Assembly: GCF_004005855.1 (NCBI RefSeq)
Contig: NZ_SACL01000002.1
Span: 372,001 to 436,000, forward strand
DNA length: 64,000 nt
Direction of reading: 5' to 3'
Origin: Rhodovarius crocodyli
Lineage (GTDB): Bacteria > Pseudomonadota > Alphaproteobacteria > Acetobacterales > Acetobacteraceae
Shown: piece after piece, positions 41,105-49,235 of the stretch
Position numbering within the stretch: position 1 is the stretch's first letter
Layout: each line of letters opens with the position of its first letter
Program-made: the position numbers and the translations under genes
The notes under the pieces: generated by a model
Seen by the model: the letters and a program-made list of their open reading frames with translations, nothing else
Database searches by the model: none
Told to the model about the DNA's origin: nothing

Positions 41105-42628
41105 ATGAAGGCGCCACAGACGGATAGTTCGGCCCCAACCGGCGGGGCGCTGGGGCGCCGGCACGCGCTGCTGGCGGCCGCCGGCATGACGCTGCTGCCC
41201 GGCATCGCCATGGCCGCGGACATGGACGCCGTGGAACGCCTGGCCCAGCGCCTGCGCGGGCTGGAGGCCGACGGCCTCGACCCCGCCTGGTACCAGATCC
41301 CGCCGCGTGAAGCCGCCTATGCCGACCCGGCGGGCTATGCCGCCGGCGTGCAGAACGCCGCCCGCCTGGCCCTGCAGGACCTGGTGCAGGGCCGTGCCGC
41401 CATCCCCACCGGCCGCATCGACATCCGCCGCGACCCCGCGGCGAACCCGATCGGCCCCTGGCTGACGGAACTGTCGACCGCGACCGAGCCCGTGACCGTG
41501 ATCGAGCGCGCCGCCATGCTGCCCGAGGGCGCGGCCCCGCTGAAGGCCAAGCTGGCCGAGGCCCGCGCGCGCCTCGCCGGCTGGACCTTCCCCCAGATCC
41601 CGGTCAGCGGCACGATCGAGCCTGGCCGTACCGACAGCCGCGTGCCCGCGATGCGTGAGCGGCTTTCCGGCACCGACCCCGTCCTGGCCGCCAGCCCCCT
41701 GCCGGCGGACCCCAACCTGTATGACGAGACCCTGCAGGCGGCGGTGCGCCGCTTCCAGCAGGGCGCGAACCTGGAAGTGGACGGCCGCGTGGGCCCCGGC
41801 ACCCAGGCCGCGATGAACCGCACGCCCGAGAACGACATCACCTCCCTGCGGGTGGCGCTCGATATGCGGCGAGGGGCCTGGAAGCCCGGGCATGAGCGCC
41901 GCGTGGACGTGAACCTGCCCGACTTCACCCTGGCGGTGAAGGAAGGCGACCGCCTGGTGCTGGGCATGGATGTGGTGGTGGGGCGCCCCGGCCGCGCCAC
42001 CCCGCTGCTGGCCACCCGCCTGACCACGGTGCAGTTCAACCCGCCCTGGGGCGTGCCGGTCCGCAACGCGGTGGAGGACAAGCTGCCCCAGCTGCAGCGC
42101 AACCCGCTGGCCCTGCAGCGCGCGGGCATCCGCATCTTCCAGCGCGTGGACGGCGAGACGACCGAGGTCGATCCCACCACGATCAACTGGCGCAGCTACA
42201 GCCGCACCAACTTCCCGTTCATCATGCGGCAGGACCCGGGTGAGCTGAACGCCCTCGGCCGGCTGAAGTTCATCATGCCGAACGGCGAAGACATCTACAT
42301 GCACGACACCTCGGAGCCGCACCTGTTCCGCCGGCCCGAGCGTGCCTATTCCTCCGGCTGCATCCGCCTGAGCCGCCCCATGGACTTCCTCGTGATGCTG
42401 ATGGAAGGCATGGACGGCTGGAACCGCCCGCGCATGGAGCGCAGCGTGGCCGAGGGGCGCACCTTCTCGGTGCCCCTGCGGCGGCAGCTTCCCGTCCGCC
42501 TCCTGTATCAGACCGCCGTGGTGGAGAACGGCGGCGTCCGCATTCGTCCCGATATCTATGGGCTGGATACCCAGTACCTGCGGGCCATGGAACGTGGCCC
42601 CGCCCGGCCCATCGCTTCCCGGAGCTGA
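41105..42628 (+). CDS. L,D-transpeptidase, YkuD family (LdtD/YcbB-like)
   Basis: Cell-wall enzyme of 507 residues that makes 3-3 cross-links in peptidoglycan. A twin-arginine-like signal (LGRRHALLAAAGM) ends near MAADM at residue 40. A YcbB-like N-terminal domain is followed by a PG-binding repeat (VRRFQQGANLEVDGRVGP) and the YkuD catalytic domain. His400 and Cys419 in YSSGCIRLSRP are the catalytic pair. It is followed by an M15-type endopeptidase gene, the same order as ycbB-ycbK in E. coli. The long open frame back to 41066 is not used; ATG 41105 begins the signal peptide. Confidence 0.93.
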   Translation: MKAPQTDSSAPTGGALGRRHALLAAAGMTLLPGIAMAADMDAVERLAQRLRGLEADGLDPAWYQIPPREAAYADPAGYAAGVQNAARLALQDLVQGRAAIPTGRIDIRRDPAANPIGPWLTELSTATEPVTVIERAAMLPEGAAPLKAKLAEARARLAGWTFPQIPVSGTIEPGRTDSRVPAMRERLSGTDPVLAASPLPADPNLYDETLQAAVRRFQQGANLEVDGRVGPGTQAAMNRTPENDITSLRVALDMRRGAWKPGHERRVDVNLPDFTLAVKEGDRLVLGMDVVVGRPGRATPLLATRLTTVQFNPPWGVPVRNAVEDKLPQLQRNPLALQRAGIRIFQRVDGETTEVDPTTINWRSYSRTNFPFIMRQDPGELNALGRLKFIMPNGEDIYMHDTSEPHLFRRPERAYSSGCIRLSRPMDFLVMLMEGMDGWNRPRMERSVAEGRTFSVPLRRQLPVRLLYQTAVVENGGVRIRPDIYGLDTQYLRAMERGPARPIASRS

Positions 42629-42635
42629 CACGACT

Positions 42636-43253
42636 ATGAATTTCCTCGGCCATTGCTGCCCCGCCTGCGAGGGGCTGGAAGCCTCTCTTCGCCTGGAATG
42701 CGACGCCCCATCGAAGCCAGGGCGCCGCGCCCTGTTCGCGGCGGCGCTGGCAGGCACGGCAGGGGTCATGGCCACGCCACCGGCAGTGGCGCAGGTATTC
42801 GGCGGCGGGCCGCGCAGCATCGCCATCCACCGGCTGCAGACCGGTGAGAGCGTGAACGGCACCTATTGGCATGACGGCCGCTATGACCGTGAGATGCTGC
42901 GCCAGCTGGATTGGGTGATGCGCGACCCCCGTATGAGCGAGGCGACGCCGATGGACCCGCGCCTGTTCGACGTGCTGGCCACCGTCCAGGCCCGCATGGG
43001 CGCGCAGGGTGAGGCCTGGCACGTCGTCTCCGGCTATCGTGCGCCGGAGACCAACGCCATGCGTTCCCGCGAGTCCCGCCGGGTGTCGCGCGTGTCGCTG
43101 CACATGTCCGGCATGGCGGCGGATGTGCAGCTCACGGGGCGCAACTCGCTTCAGCTGGCCCGCGTGGCGGCCGAGATGCAGCTCGGCGGTGTCGGGCTCT
43201 ATCGCCGGGACGGTTTCATCCACCTGGATTGCGGCCCAGCCCGCCGCTGGTGA
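42636..43253 (+). CDS. MepK/YcbK-like murein endopeptidase (M15, DUF882)
   Basis: Peptidoglycan endopeptidase of 205 residues. A Cys-rich start (CCPAC) precedes a twin-arginine signal (PGRRALFAAALAGTAG) ending near residue 50. The zinc site appears as SLHMSGMAADVQL and FIHLDCGPARRW. In E. coli, MepK cuts the 3-3 cross-links made by LdtD, allowing wall growth. The two genes sit 7 bases apart here. It overlaps the GSCFA gene by one base. Confidence 0.88.
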   Translation: MNFLGHCCPACEGLEASLRLECDAPSKPGRRALFAAALAGTAGVMATPPAVAQVFGGGPRSIAIHRLQTGESVNGTYWHDGRYDREMLRQLDWVMRDPRMSEATPMDPRLFDVLATVQARMGAQGEAWHVVSGYRAPETNAMRSRESRRVSRVSLHMSGMAADVQLTGRNSLQLARVAAEMQLGGVGLYRRDGFIHLDCGPARRW

Positions 43254-44308
43254 TGGGCGCCCCGCACCCCTATCGCCGCCTTCCGCCGCAGCGCTTCTGG
43301 CGCCACGCGGCGCGCGAGGCGGCGGAAGGCGTGCCCGACCCCGTCACCCCGCCCGATTTCCGTATCGGCCCCGATGATGCCGTGGCCACGGCGGGGTCGT
43401 GCTTCGCCCAACATATCGCGGCGCATCTGAAGGCGGGCGGGTTCAACCTGCTGGTCACCGAGACCGATGCCGGGGCGGTGGAGGCACCGTTCTCCGCCCT
43501 CTACGGCAATGTCTACACAGCGCGGCAGATGCTGCAGCTGGCGCGCCGCGCCCATGGGCTGTGGCGGCCGGGCGAACAGGCCTGGCGCCGCCCCGACGGC
43601 CGCTGGGTGGACCCGTTCCGCCCGCAGCTGTTCCCCGCCGGCTTCGAGACGCCCGAGGCCGTGGCGTCCGCCCGGCTCTCGCATCTGGCCGCCGTCGAGC
43701 GCCTGCTGGCCGAGGCGCGGGTGCTGGTGCTGACGCTGGGGCTGACCGAGGCCTGGCTCGCGCCCTGCGGTGCCGCGCTGCCGGTGCCCCCCGGCGTGCT
43801 CGGCATCGAGGAAGGGGCCGGCGAGGCCCGCTTCCACAACTTCACCTTCGAGGAGGTGGTGGCCGACCTGGACGCGCTGATGGAGGAGCTGCTGGAGGAC
43901 AATCCCGGCCTGCGCGTCATCCTCACCGTCTCTCCGGTGCCGCTGGTCGCGACCTATGAGGCGCGGCATGTGCTGGAGAGCAACACATTGAGCAAGGCCG
44001 TGCTGCGCGCCGCCGCGGGCCGCGCGGCGGACCGCCATGCCGCCGTCACCTATTTCCCGTCCTTCGAGATGGTGACATCGCCGCTCGCGCCCGCCGATGC
44101 CTTCGCGGCTGACCGGCGCTCGGTCTCCGACGCCATGGTGGGGCGGGTGATGGGCGTGTTCTCCCGCCATTTCCTGGCCGAGCGCGGCAGCCTGCCCAAC
44201 GCCCCGGCAGCCCCGTCCGCCGCGCCCGACATCACCCCCGAACAGGAGGCGGCCTTCCGCGCCCGCTCATCCATCCTGTGCGACGAGGAACGCCTGGACC
44301 CTTCATGA
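43253..44308 (+). CDS. GSCFA-domain protein
   Basis: Protein of 351 residues. GSCFAQHIAAHL at 48-59 defines the GSCFA family, which has an SGNH-like fold, and LTLGLTEAW and LTVSPVPLVATY are the other conserved blocks. Family members are often encoded beside polysaccharide or capsule genes, and acyl transfer or hydrolysis is suspected but not proven. It is translationally coupled to mepK upstream (TGATG) and to the WcbI-like gene downstream (ATGA). Confidence 0.88.
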   Translation: MGAPHPYRRLPPQRFWRHAAREAAEGVPDPVTPPDFRIGPDDAVATAGSCFAQHIAAHLKAGGFNLLVTETDAGAVEAPFSALYGNVYTARQMLQLARRAHGLWRPGEQAWRRPDGRWVDPFRPQLFPAGFETPEAVASARLSHLAAVERLLAEARVLVLTLGLTEAWLAPCGAALPVPPGVLGIEEGAGEARFHNFTFEEVVADLDALMEELLEDNPGLRVILTVSPVPLVATYEARHVLESNTLSKAVLRAAAGRAADRHAAVTYFPSFEMVTSPLAPADAFAADRRSVSDAMVGRVMGVFSRHFLAERGSLPNAPAAPSAAPDITPEQEAAFRARSSILCDEERLDPS

Positions 44309-45177
44309 AGATCGGTGTGCTTTTCAGCTGCCAGCACGCCATGCTGGCTCATGCGCTGCGTGCCCTCGTGCCCGGCAGCCATGTGCCGCATTACGATCTG
44401 GCCGATTGCCGCACGCCGGAGGCGCAGCAGGAAGTGCTGCGTCACCTGGAGGGCAGCGACATCCTGATCACGGCAGGCGCGCCCGAGGAGTTCGGGCCGC
44501 TGCACGACCCGGTGCTGGCCGGGCGGGTGAAGGCGCTGCACCAGTTCCCGTCGCTCAGCTTCGGCGGTTTCCATCCCGACACGGTGCACATCCCGCTGCC
44601 GGACGGCCACACGCTGCACGGGCCGACGGGCCAGTATCACTCACGCCTGGCGCTCGGGGCCTATCTGTCGGGCTTTTCGCCCGGCGAGGCGGAACTGCTG
44701 TTCAACCGCCGGGTGTTCTCGCGGCTGGGCTATCTGGGGGCCTTCGCGCTCGAAAGCGCGCTGATGACGCGGCTCTATGCCGACTACGGCATCGAACTGA
44801 CCGAGGCGCTGGAGCGCTGGCGGGCCCGGGGGGTGTTCATGCACAGCGTGAACCACCCGCTGAACTTCGTCATGGTCGACATGGCCGTGCTGGTCGCGCG
44901 GCGGCTGGGGCTGATGCAGCCGGGGGGATGGGCCGACTGGCTGGTGGTGGAGGACAATCTGCGCCTGCATCCCCGGCACCCCGTCCTGCCGCCCCTGGCC
45001 AGGGAGCTGGGGGTGGAGGGCGAGACCGGCTTTCACATCGGCGGGCCGCGTGTGGCCGAAAATTCCCTCTCGCTCGGCCAGTTCCTGGCGGCGGAATACG
45101 CGGCCTTCCAGGCCCGGCCGCATGAGGTGCTGCGCGGTGCCGAGGGGCTTGATGCCGTGATGACGCTGCTGGCCTGA
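44305..45177 (+). CDS. WcbI-like polysaccharide biosynthesis protein
   Basis: Protein of 290 residues resembling the WcbI family, whose B. pseudomallei member acetylates capsule sugars. The Cys-Gln pair near the start (LFSCQHAMLAHALRAL), the FGGFHPDTVH segment and SVNHPLNFVM match the family outline. ATG 44305 overlaps the GSCFA stop. The GSCFA-WcbI pair recurs in polysaccharide loci and suggests O-acetylation of a surface glycan or wall polymer. It ends a five-base-tight operon with the peptidoglycan genes. Family call is moderate. Confidence 0.72.
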   Translation: MKIGVLFSCQHAMLAHALRALVPGSHVPHYDLADCRTPEAQQEVLRHLEGSDILITAGAPEEFGPLHDPVLAGRVKALHQFPSLSFGGFHPDTVHIPLPDGHTLHGPTGQYHSRLALGAYLSGFSPGEAELLFNRRVFSRLGYLGAFALESALMTRLYADYGIELTEALERWRARGVFMHSVNHPLNFVMVDMAVLVARRLGLMQPGGWADWLVVEDNLRLHPRHPVLPPLARELGVEGETGFHIGGPRVAENSLSLGQFLAAEYAAFQARPHEVLRGAEGLDAVMTLLA

Positions 45178-45251
45178 CGGACGCACCACGCGTTCCTCTT
45201 GGAAGCGCGCGGGAATTCCGCCAGCATCCCCCCGCCCGAGGAGGACCCGCC

Positions 45252-46268
45252 ATGGCCGACGCACCGCTCCGCACCCGTTACCGCATCACCCGCCGTGGGG
45301 CGATGCTGGCGCTGACCGCCGTGCCCGGGGCGCGGGTGGCGGTGGCGCAGAGCCTGGACAAGGTCACCTTCCAGACCGACTGGCGCGCCCAGGCCGAGCA
45401 TGGCGGCTATTACCAGGCGGTCGCCGCCGGCATCTATCGCCGCCACGGTATCGAATGCGACCTGCGCCAGGGCGGGCCGCAGCAGAACCCCATCCAGCTG
45501 CTGCTCGCCGGCCGTGTGGACATGGTGATGTCCAGCGCCTTCTCCGCGCTGAACTTCGCGCGTGAGGACGTGCCCTTCACCTGCATCGGCGCCATCATGC
45601 AGAAGGATCCGCAGATCCTGATGACGCATGAGGGCAACGGCATCGAGCGTTTCGAGGACATGCGCGGCAAGCCCATCCTCGTCGCGTCCTCGGGGCGTGC
45701 CACCTATTGGCCGTTCCTGAAGGCGCGCTTCGGCTTCACGGACGAGCAGATCCGTCCCTACACCTTCAACATCGCGCCCTTCCTGGCCGACCGGAACGCC
45801 ATCCAGCAGGGCTTCCTGGCGGCCGAGCCGCTGACCGCGATCGAGGCCGGCGCGCGCCCCAAGGTCTTCCTGATCGCCGATGCCGGCTACGAGTGCTACA
45901 ACGCCACCATCAACATCAGCCGCCGCATGGTGGCCGAGAAGCGCGACCTGGTGCAGCGCTTCGTGAACGCCACGATCGAGGGCTGGGCCGAGTTCATGAA
46001 GGGCCAGGACATCGCGGCGGCCTCCGCGCTGATCATCCGCGACAACCCGGAAATGTCCCAGGCCAAGATCGACTACGCGATCCGCACCCTGAACCAGAAC
46101 GGCGTGGTCTCCAGCGGCGACGCGCTGCGCGACGGCATCGGCGCGATGAGCGCGGATCGCTGGAACCGCTTCTATGCCTCCATGCGCGACAGCGGGGCCT
46201 ATCCGGCCGGTATCGACGTGGCCAAGGCCTATGACCTGTCCTTCGTGAACAAGCGCGTGGGGATGTGA
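45252..46268 (+). CDS. ThiY/NMT1-type ABC solute-binding protein
   Basis: Periplasmic binding protein of 338 residues in the NMT1/THI5-like group, used for thiamine precursors, sulfonates and similar ligands. An Arg-rich n-region (RYRITRRGAMLAL) leads a signal peptide ending near residue 33. VTFQTDWRAQAEHGGYYQAVAAGIYRRHGIECDLRQG is the typical start of ThiY-like proteins. GAGGAGG lies before the ATG. GTGA overlap with the ATPase gene makes it the first gene of a five-gene run. Confidence 0.88.
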   Translation: MADAPLRTRYRITRRGAMLALTAVPGARVAVAQSLDKVTFQTDWRAQAEHGGYYQAVAAGIYRRHGIECDLRQGGPQQNPIQLLLAGRVDMVMSSAFSALNFAREDVPFTCIGAIMQKDPQILMTHEGNGIERFEDMRGKPILVASSGRATYWPFLKARFGFTDEQIRPYTFNIAPFLADRNAIQQGFLAAEPLTAIEAGARPKVFLIADAGYECYNATINISRRMVAEKRDLVQRFVNATIEGWAEFMKGQDIAAASALIIRDNPEMSQAKIDYAIRTLNQNGVVSSGDALRDGIGAMSADRWNRFYASMRDSGAYPAGIDVAKAYDLSFVNKRVGM

Positions 46269-47002
46269 GCCTCGTCTCGCTGAGGCAGGTAGGGCGCCGC
46301 TTCCCCAAAGGGCGGGGGGGCGGGATGCAGGCGCTGGCGGGGCTCGACCTCGACATCGCGGAGGGTGAGTTCCTGGCGGTGCTGGGCCCCTCGGGCTGCG
46401 GCAAGTCGACCATGCTGCGGCTGATCGCGGGGCTGGAGGCACCGGATGCCGGCACCATCACGGCCCCCGGCCGCGACATCGGCTTCGTGTTCCAGGAACC
46501 CACGCTGATGCCCTGGGCCGGCGCGCTGCGCAATGTGGCGCTGCCGCTGGAACTGGCGGGCATGCCGCGCCGGCAGGCCGAGGCCCGCGCCGCGCAGATG
46601 CTGGAACGCGTGGGCCTGGGCGACTTCGCCGCCGCCTATCCGCGCGCGCTGTCGGGCGGCATGCGGATGCGGGTTTCCATCGCGCGCGCCCTGGTCACGC
46701 GGCCGCGCCTGCTGCTGATGGATGAGCCCTTCGCGGCGCTGGACGAGATCACCCGCTTCCGCCTGAACAATGACCTGCTGGCGCTGTGGCGGGAGCTGCG
46801 CTGCACGGTGGTGTTCGTCACCCATTCCGTGTTCGAGAGCGTGTACCTCGCCGAGCGCATCGCCGTGATGTCCGCGCGGCCGGGCAGGGTGGTGGCCCAG
46901 CACCTGGTGCCGGCGGCAGACCGCGCGGAGCCCGAGTTCCGCACCTCCGCCGCCTATGCCGCCCATTGCCGGGCCGTCAGCCACGCGCTGGAGGCCGCCT
47001 GA
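46265..47002 (+). CDS. ABC ATPase, SsuB/ThiZ type
   Basis: ATP-binding subunit of 245 residues. Walker A is GPSGCGKST, the signature LSGGMRMR, Walker B LLMDEPFAALD, switch His in VTHSVFES. These SsuB/TauB/ThiZ-like features match the NMT1-type binding protein upstream. The GTG at 46265 overlaps the upstream stop. The stop overlaps the permease start (TGATG). Confidence 0.9.
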   Translation: MSLVSLRQVGRRFPKGRGGGMQALAGLDLDIAEGEFLAVLGPSGCGKSTMLRLIAGLEAPDAGTITAPGRDIGFVFQEPTLMPWAGALRNVALPLELAGMPRRQAEARAAQMLERVGLGDFAAAYPRALSGGMRMRVSIARALVTRPRLLLMDEPFAALDEITRFRLNNDLLALWRELRCTVVFVTHSVFESVYLAERIAVMSARPGRVVAQHLVPAADRAEPEFRTSAAYAAHCRAVSHALEAA

Positions 47003-47769
47003 TGCGCCATCTGAAATACCTGCTGCCGGCGCTGGTGGGCCTGGCCTTCCTGGGCGGGTGGGAGTGGATCGTGCGCGCCAACGCCATCCCGCCCTATATC
47101 CTGCCCGGGCCCGTTCTGGTGGCGCGCACCCTGGCGCGGGACTGGAACTCGCTGTCCGTCTCGCTGCTCGTCACCCTGCAGATCACCTTCGCGGCGCTGG
47201 TGGTGGCGGCCGCGCTCGGTCTGCTGCTGGCGGTGCTGTTCAGCCAGTCGCGCCTGCTGGAACTCAGCCTGTTTCCCTATGCGGTGGTGCTGCAGGTGAC
47301 ACCCATCGTGGCGGTGGCGCCGCTGATCATCATCTGGGTGGAGGATGTGCGGGTCGCGCTGCTGATCTGCGCCTGGATCGTCGCCTTCTTTCCCATCCTG
47401 TCCAACACCACGCTGGGGCTGAACAGCACCGACCGAAACCTTGAGGACCTGTTCCGCCTCTATGGCGCCACGCGCTGGCAGAAGCTGTGGCGGCTGCGGC
47501 TGCCGACGGCGCTGCCATACTTCCTGGCGGGGCTGCGCATCTCGGGCGGGCTGTCGCTGATCGGGGCGATCGCGGCGGAATTCGTGGCTGGTACGGGCGG
47601 CGCCGCCTCGGGCCTGGCCTATCGCATCATGGAGGCAGGCTTCCAGCTGCAGATCCCGCGCATGTTCGCGGCGCTCGCCCTCATTTGCTTCACGGGCATC
47701 CTGATCTATCTGGCGCTCAGCCTGGTGTCGCACCTGATGCTCAGGCGCTGGCACGAAAGCGAGCGGTGA
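47002..47769 (+). CDS. ABC permease, SsuC/ThiX type
   Basis: Inner-membrane permease of 255 residues. The EAA loop is LFRLYGATRWQKLWRLRLPTALPYFLAGLRIS, and the C-terminal segments match the family. It completes the NMT1-type importer. Its stop overlaps the start of the TupB-like gene (GTGA), which ties the two transporters into one translational unit. Confidence 0.9.
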   Translation: MRHLKYLLPALVGLAFLGGWEWIVRANAIPPYILPGPVLVARTLARDWNSLSVSLLVTLQITFAALVVAAALGLLLAVLFSQSRLLELSLFPYAVVLQVTPIVAVAPLIIIWVEDVRVALLICAWIVAFFPILSNTTLGLNSTDRNLEDLFRLYGATRWQKLWRLRLPTALPYFLAGLRISGGLSLIGAIAAEFVAGTGGAASGLAYRIMEAGFQLQIPRMFAALALICFTGILIYLALSLVSHLMLRRWHESER

Positions 47770-48470
47770 ACGATCTATCCTCGGCATTGGCGCAGGCGGC
47801 GGGGTTGCTGCTGCAGGGCGACCCGGGCTTCCGGCGCATCGTGGGCCTGTCTCTGCGCGTCAGCCTGACGGCGGTGGCGGTGGCGGCCATGATCGGCCTG
47901 CCCGTGGGCGCGGCGCTCGCGGTCGCGCGCTTTCCGGGGCGCGGGGCGGTGATCGCCGCCATGAACGCGCTGATGGGGCTGCCGCCGGTGCTGTGCGGCC
48001 TGCTGGTCTATCTGCTGCTGTCGCGCTCGGGCCCGCTCGGGCAGTTCGGCCTGCTGTTCACGCCGACCGCCATGGTGGTGGCGCAGGCGGCGCTGATCGC
48101 GCCCATCCTGGCCGCCCTCTCCTGCCAGCTGCTGCAATCCCTGTGGGAGGAATACGCCGAGCAGCTGCGCAGCCTGGGCATTTCGCGCCTCGGCGCCGTG
48201 CCCACCCTGTTGTGGGAGGGGCGCTTCGGCCTGATCACGGTGCTGCTGGCGGGCTTCGGCCGGGCGGCGGCGGAGGTGGGCGCCGTGATGATCGTGGGCG
48301 GCAACATCGAGGGCTTCACCCGCGTCATGACCACCGCCATCGCGCTGGAGACCAGCAAGGGCGACCTGCCGCTGGCCATCGCGCTGGGCCTGGTGCTGAT
48401 GCTGGTGGTGCTGGGGGTGAACCTGTTCGCCTGGGCGCTGCGCGGCTGGGCGCAGAGGAGCGGGCATTGA
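47766..48470 (+). CDS. tupB: TupB-like tungstate ABC permease
   Basis: Permease of 234 residues. GLPPVLCGLLVYLLLSRSGPLG, SLWEEYAEQLRSLG and FGRAAAEVGAVMIVGGNIEGFTRVMTTAI are hallmarks of the tungstate-specific TupB group. It moves tungstate into the cell. GTG 47766 overlaps the previous stop. A TupA binding protein normally precedes tupB; here the preceding genes are an NMT1-type importer and no TupA is present in the window. Confidence 0.88.
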   Translation: MNDLSSALAQAAGLLLQGDPGFRRIVGLSLRVSLTAVAVAAMIGLPVGAALAVARFPGRGAVIAAMNALMGLPPVLCGLLVYLLLSRSGPLGQFGLLFTPTAMVVAQAALIAPILAALSCQLLQSLWEEYAEQLRSLGISRLGAVPTLLWEGRFGLITVLLAGFGRAAAEVGAVMIVGGNIEGFTRVMTTAIALETSKGDLPLAIALGLVLMLVVLGVNLFAWALRGWAQRSGH

Positions 48471-49132
48471 TCCGCGCGGAGGGGCTTTCCTATGCGGTGG
48501 GCGGCGTGCCCATCATCCGCGACCTGTCCTTCGCGGCGGCGCTTGCCGCGCCGCTGCTGATCCTGGGGCCGAACGGGGCCGGCAAATCCGTGCTGCTGCG
48601 GCTGCTGCACGGGCTGCTGCGGCCCGATGCCGGGCGCATCGAGGTACCGGGCCCGCAGGCGATGGTGTTCCAGCGCCCGGTGCTGCTGCGCCGTTCCGCG
48701 CTGGAGAATGTGCTGTTCCCGCTGCACGGGCCGGAGGCCGCCCCGCGCGCCCGTGCCGCGCTGGAGCTCGTGGGCCTTTCCGCCATGGCCGACCGGCCGG
48801 CGCGCCGGCTCTCGGGCGGGGAGCAGCAGCGCCTTGCACTCGCGCGTGCCGCCGCCCTCGCACCCCGCATCCTGTTCCTGGACGAGCCCTGCGCGGCGCT
48901 GGACCCCGCGGCCACCCGCGCGGTGGAGGAGATCATCGCGCATCTGGCCGCGGCCGGCACGCGCATCGTCATGACCAGCCATGATCTGGGGCAGGCGCGG
49001 CGCCTGGCCGGTGAGGTCTTGTTCCTGCATCGCGGCCGTTTGCTGGAACACACCCCTGCCGCCGATTTCTTCACCACCCCCCGCACGGCGGAGGCCGCCG
49101 CTTTCCTGCGCGGGGAACTGCTCTGGGCTTAG
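48467..49132 (+). CDS. tupC: TupC-like tungstate ABC ATPase
   Basis: ATP-binding subunit of 221 residues. Walker A is GPNGAGKSV, the signature LSGGEQQR, Walker B LFLDEPCAALD, switch His in TSHDLGQA. TTG at 48467 overlaps the tupB stop (TTGA) and has AGAGGAG six bases upstream, so this unusual start is well supported. It ends the five-gene run. Confidence 0.9.
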   Translation: MIRAEGLSYAVGGVPIIRDLSFAAALAAPLLILGPNGAGKSVLLRLLHGLLRPDAGRIEVPGPQAMVFQRPVLLRRSALENVLFPLHGPEAAPRARAALELVGLSAMADRPARRLSGGEQQRLALARAAALAPRILFLDEPCAALDPAATRAVEEIIAHLAAAGTRIVMTSHDLGQARRLAGEVLFLHRGRLLEHTPAADFFTTPRTAEAAAFLRGELLWA

Positions 49133-49235
49133 TCATCGATGCATGCGCGGTGACATTTAACGCCGGCCGCGCCGGTTGTCGGTACACTGTTCCCCTGCAA
49201 AGCTCCGTCCCACGCAAGACGAAAACGGAGCCAAC

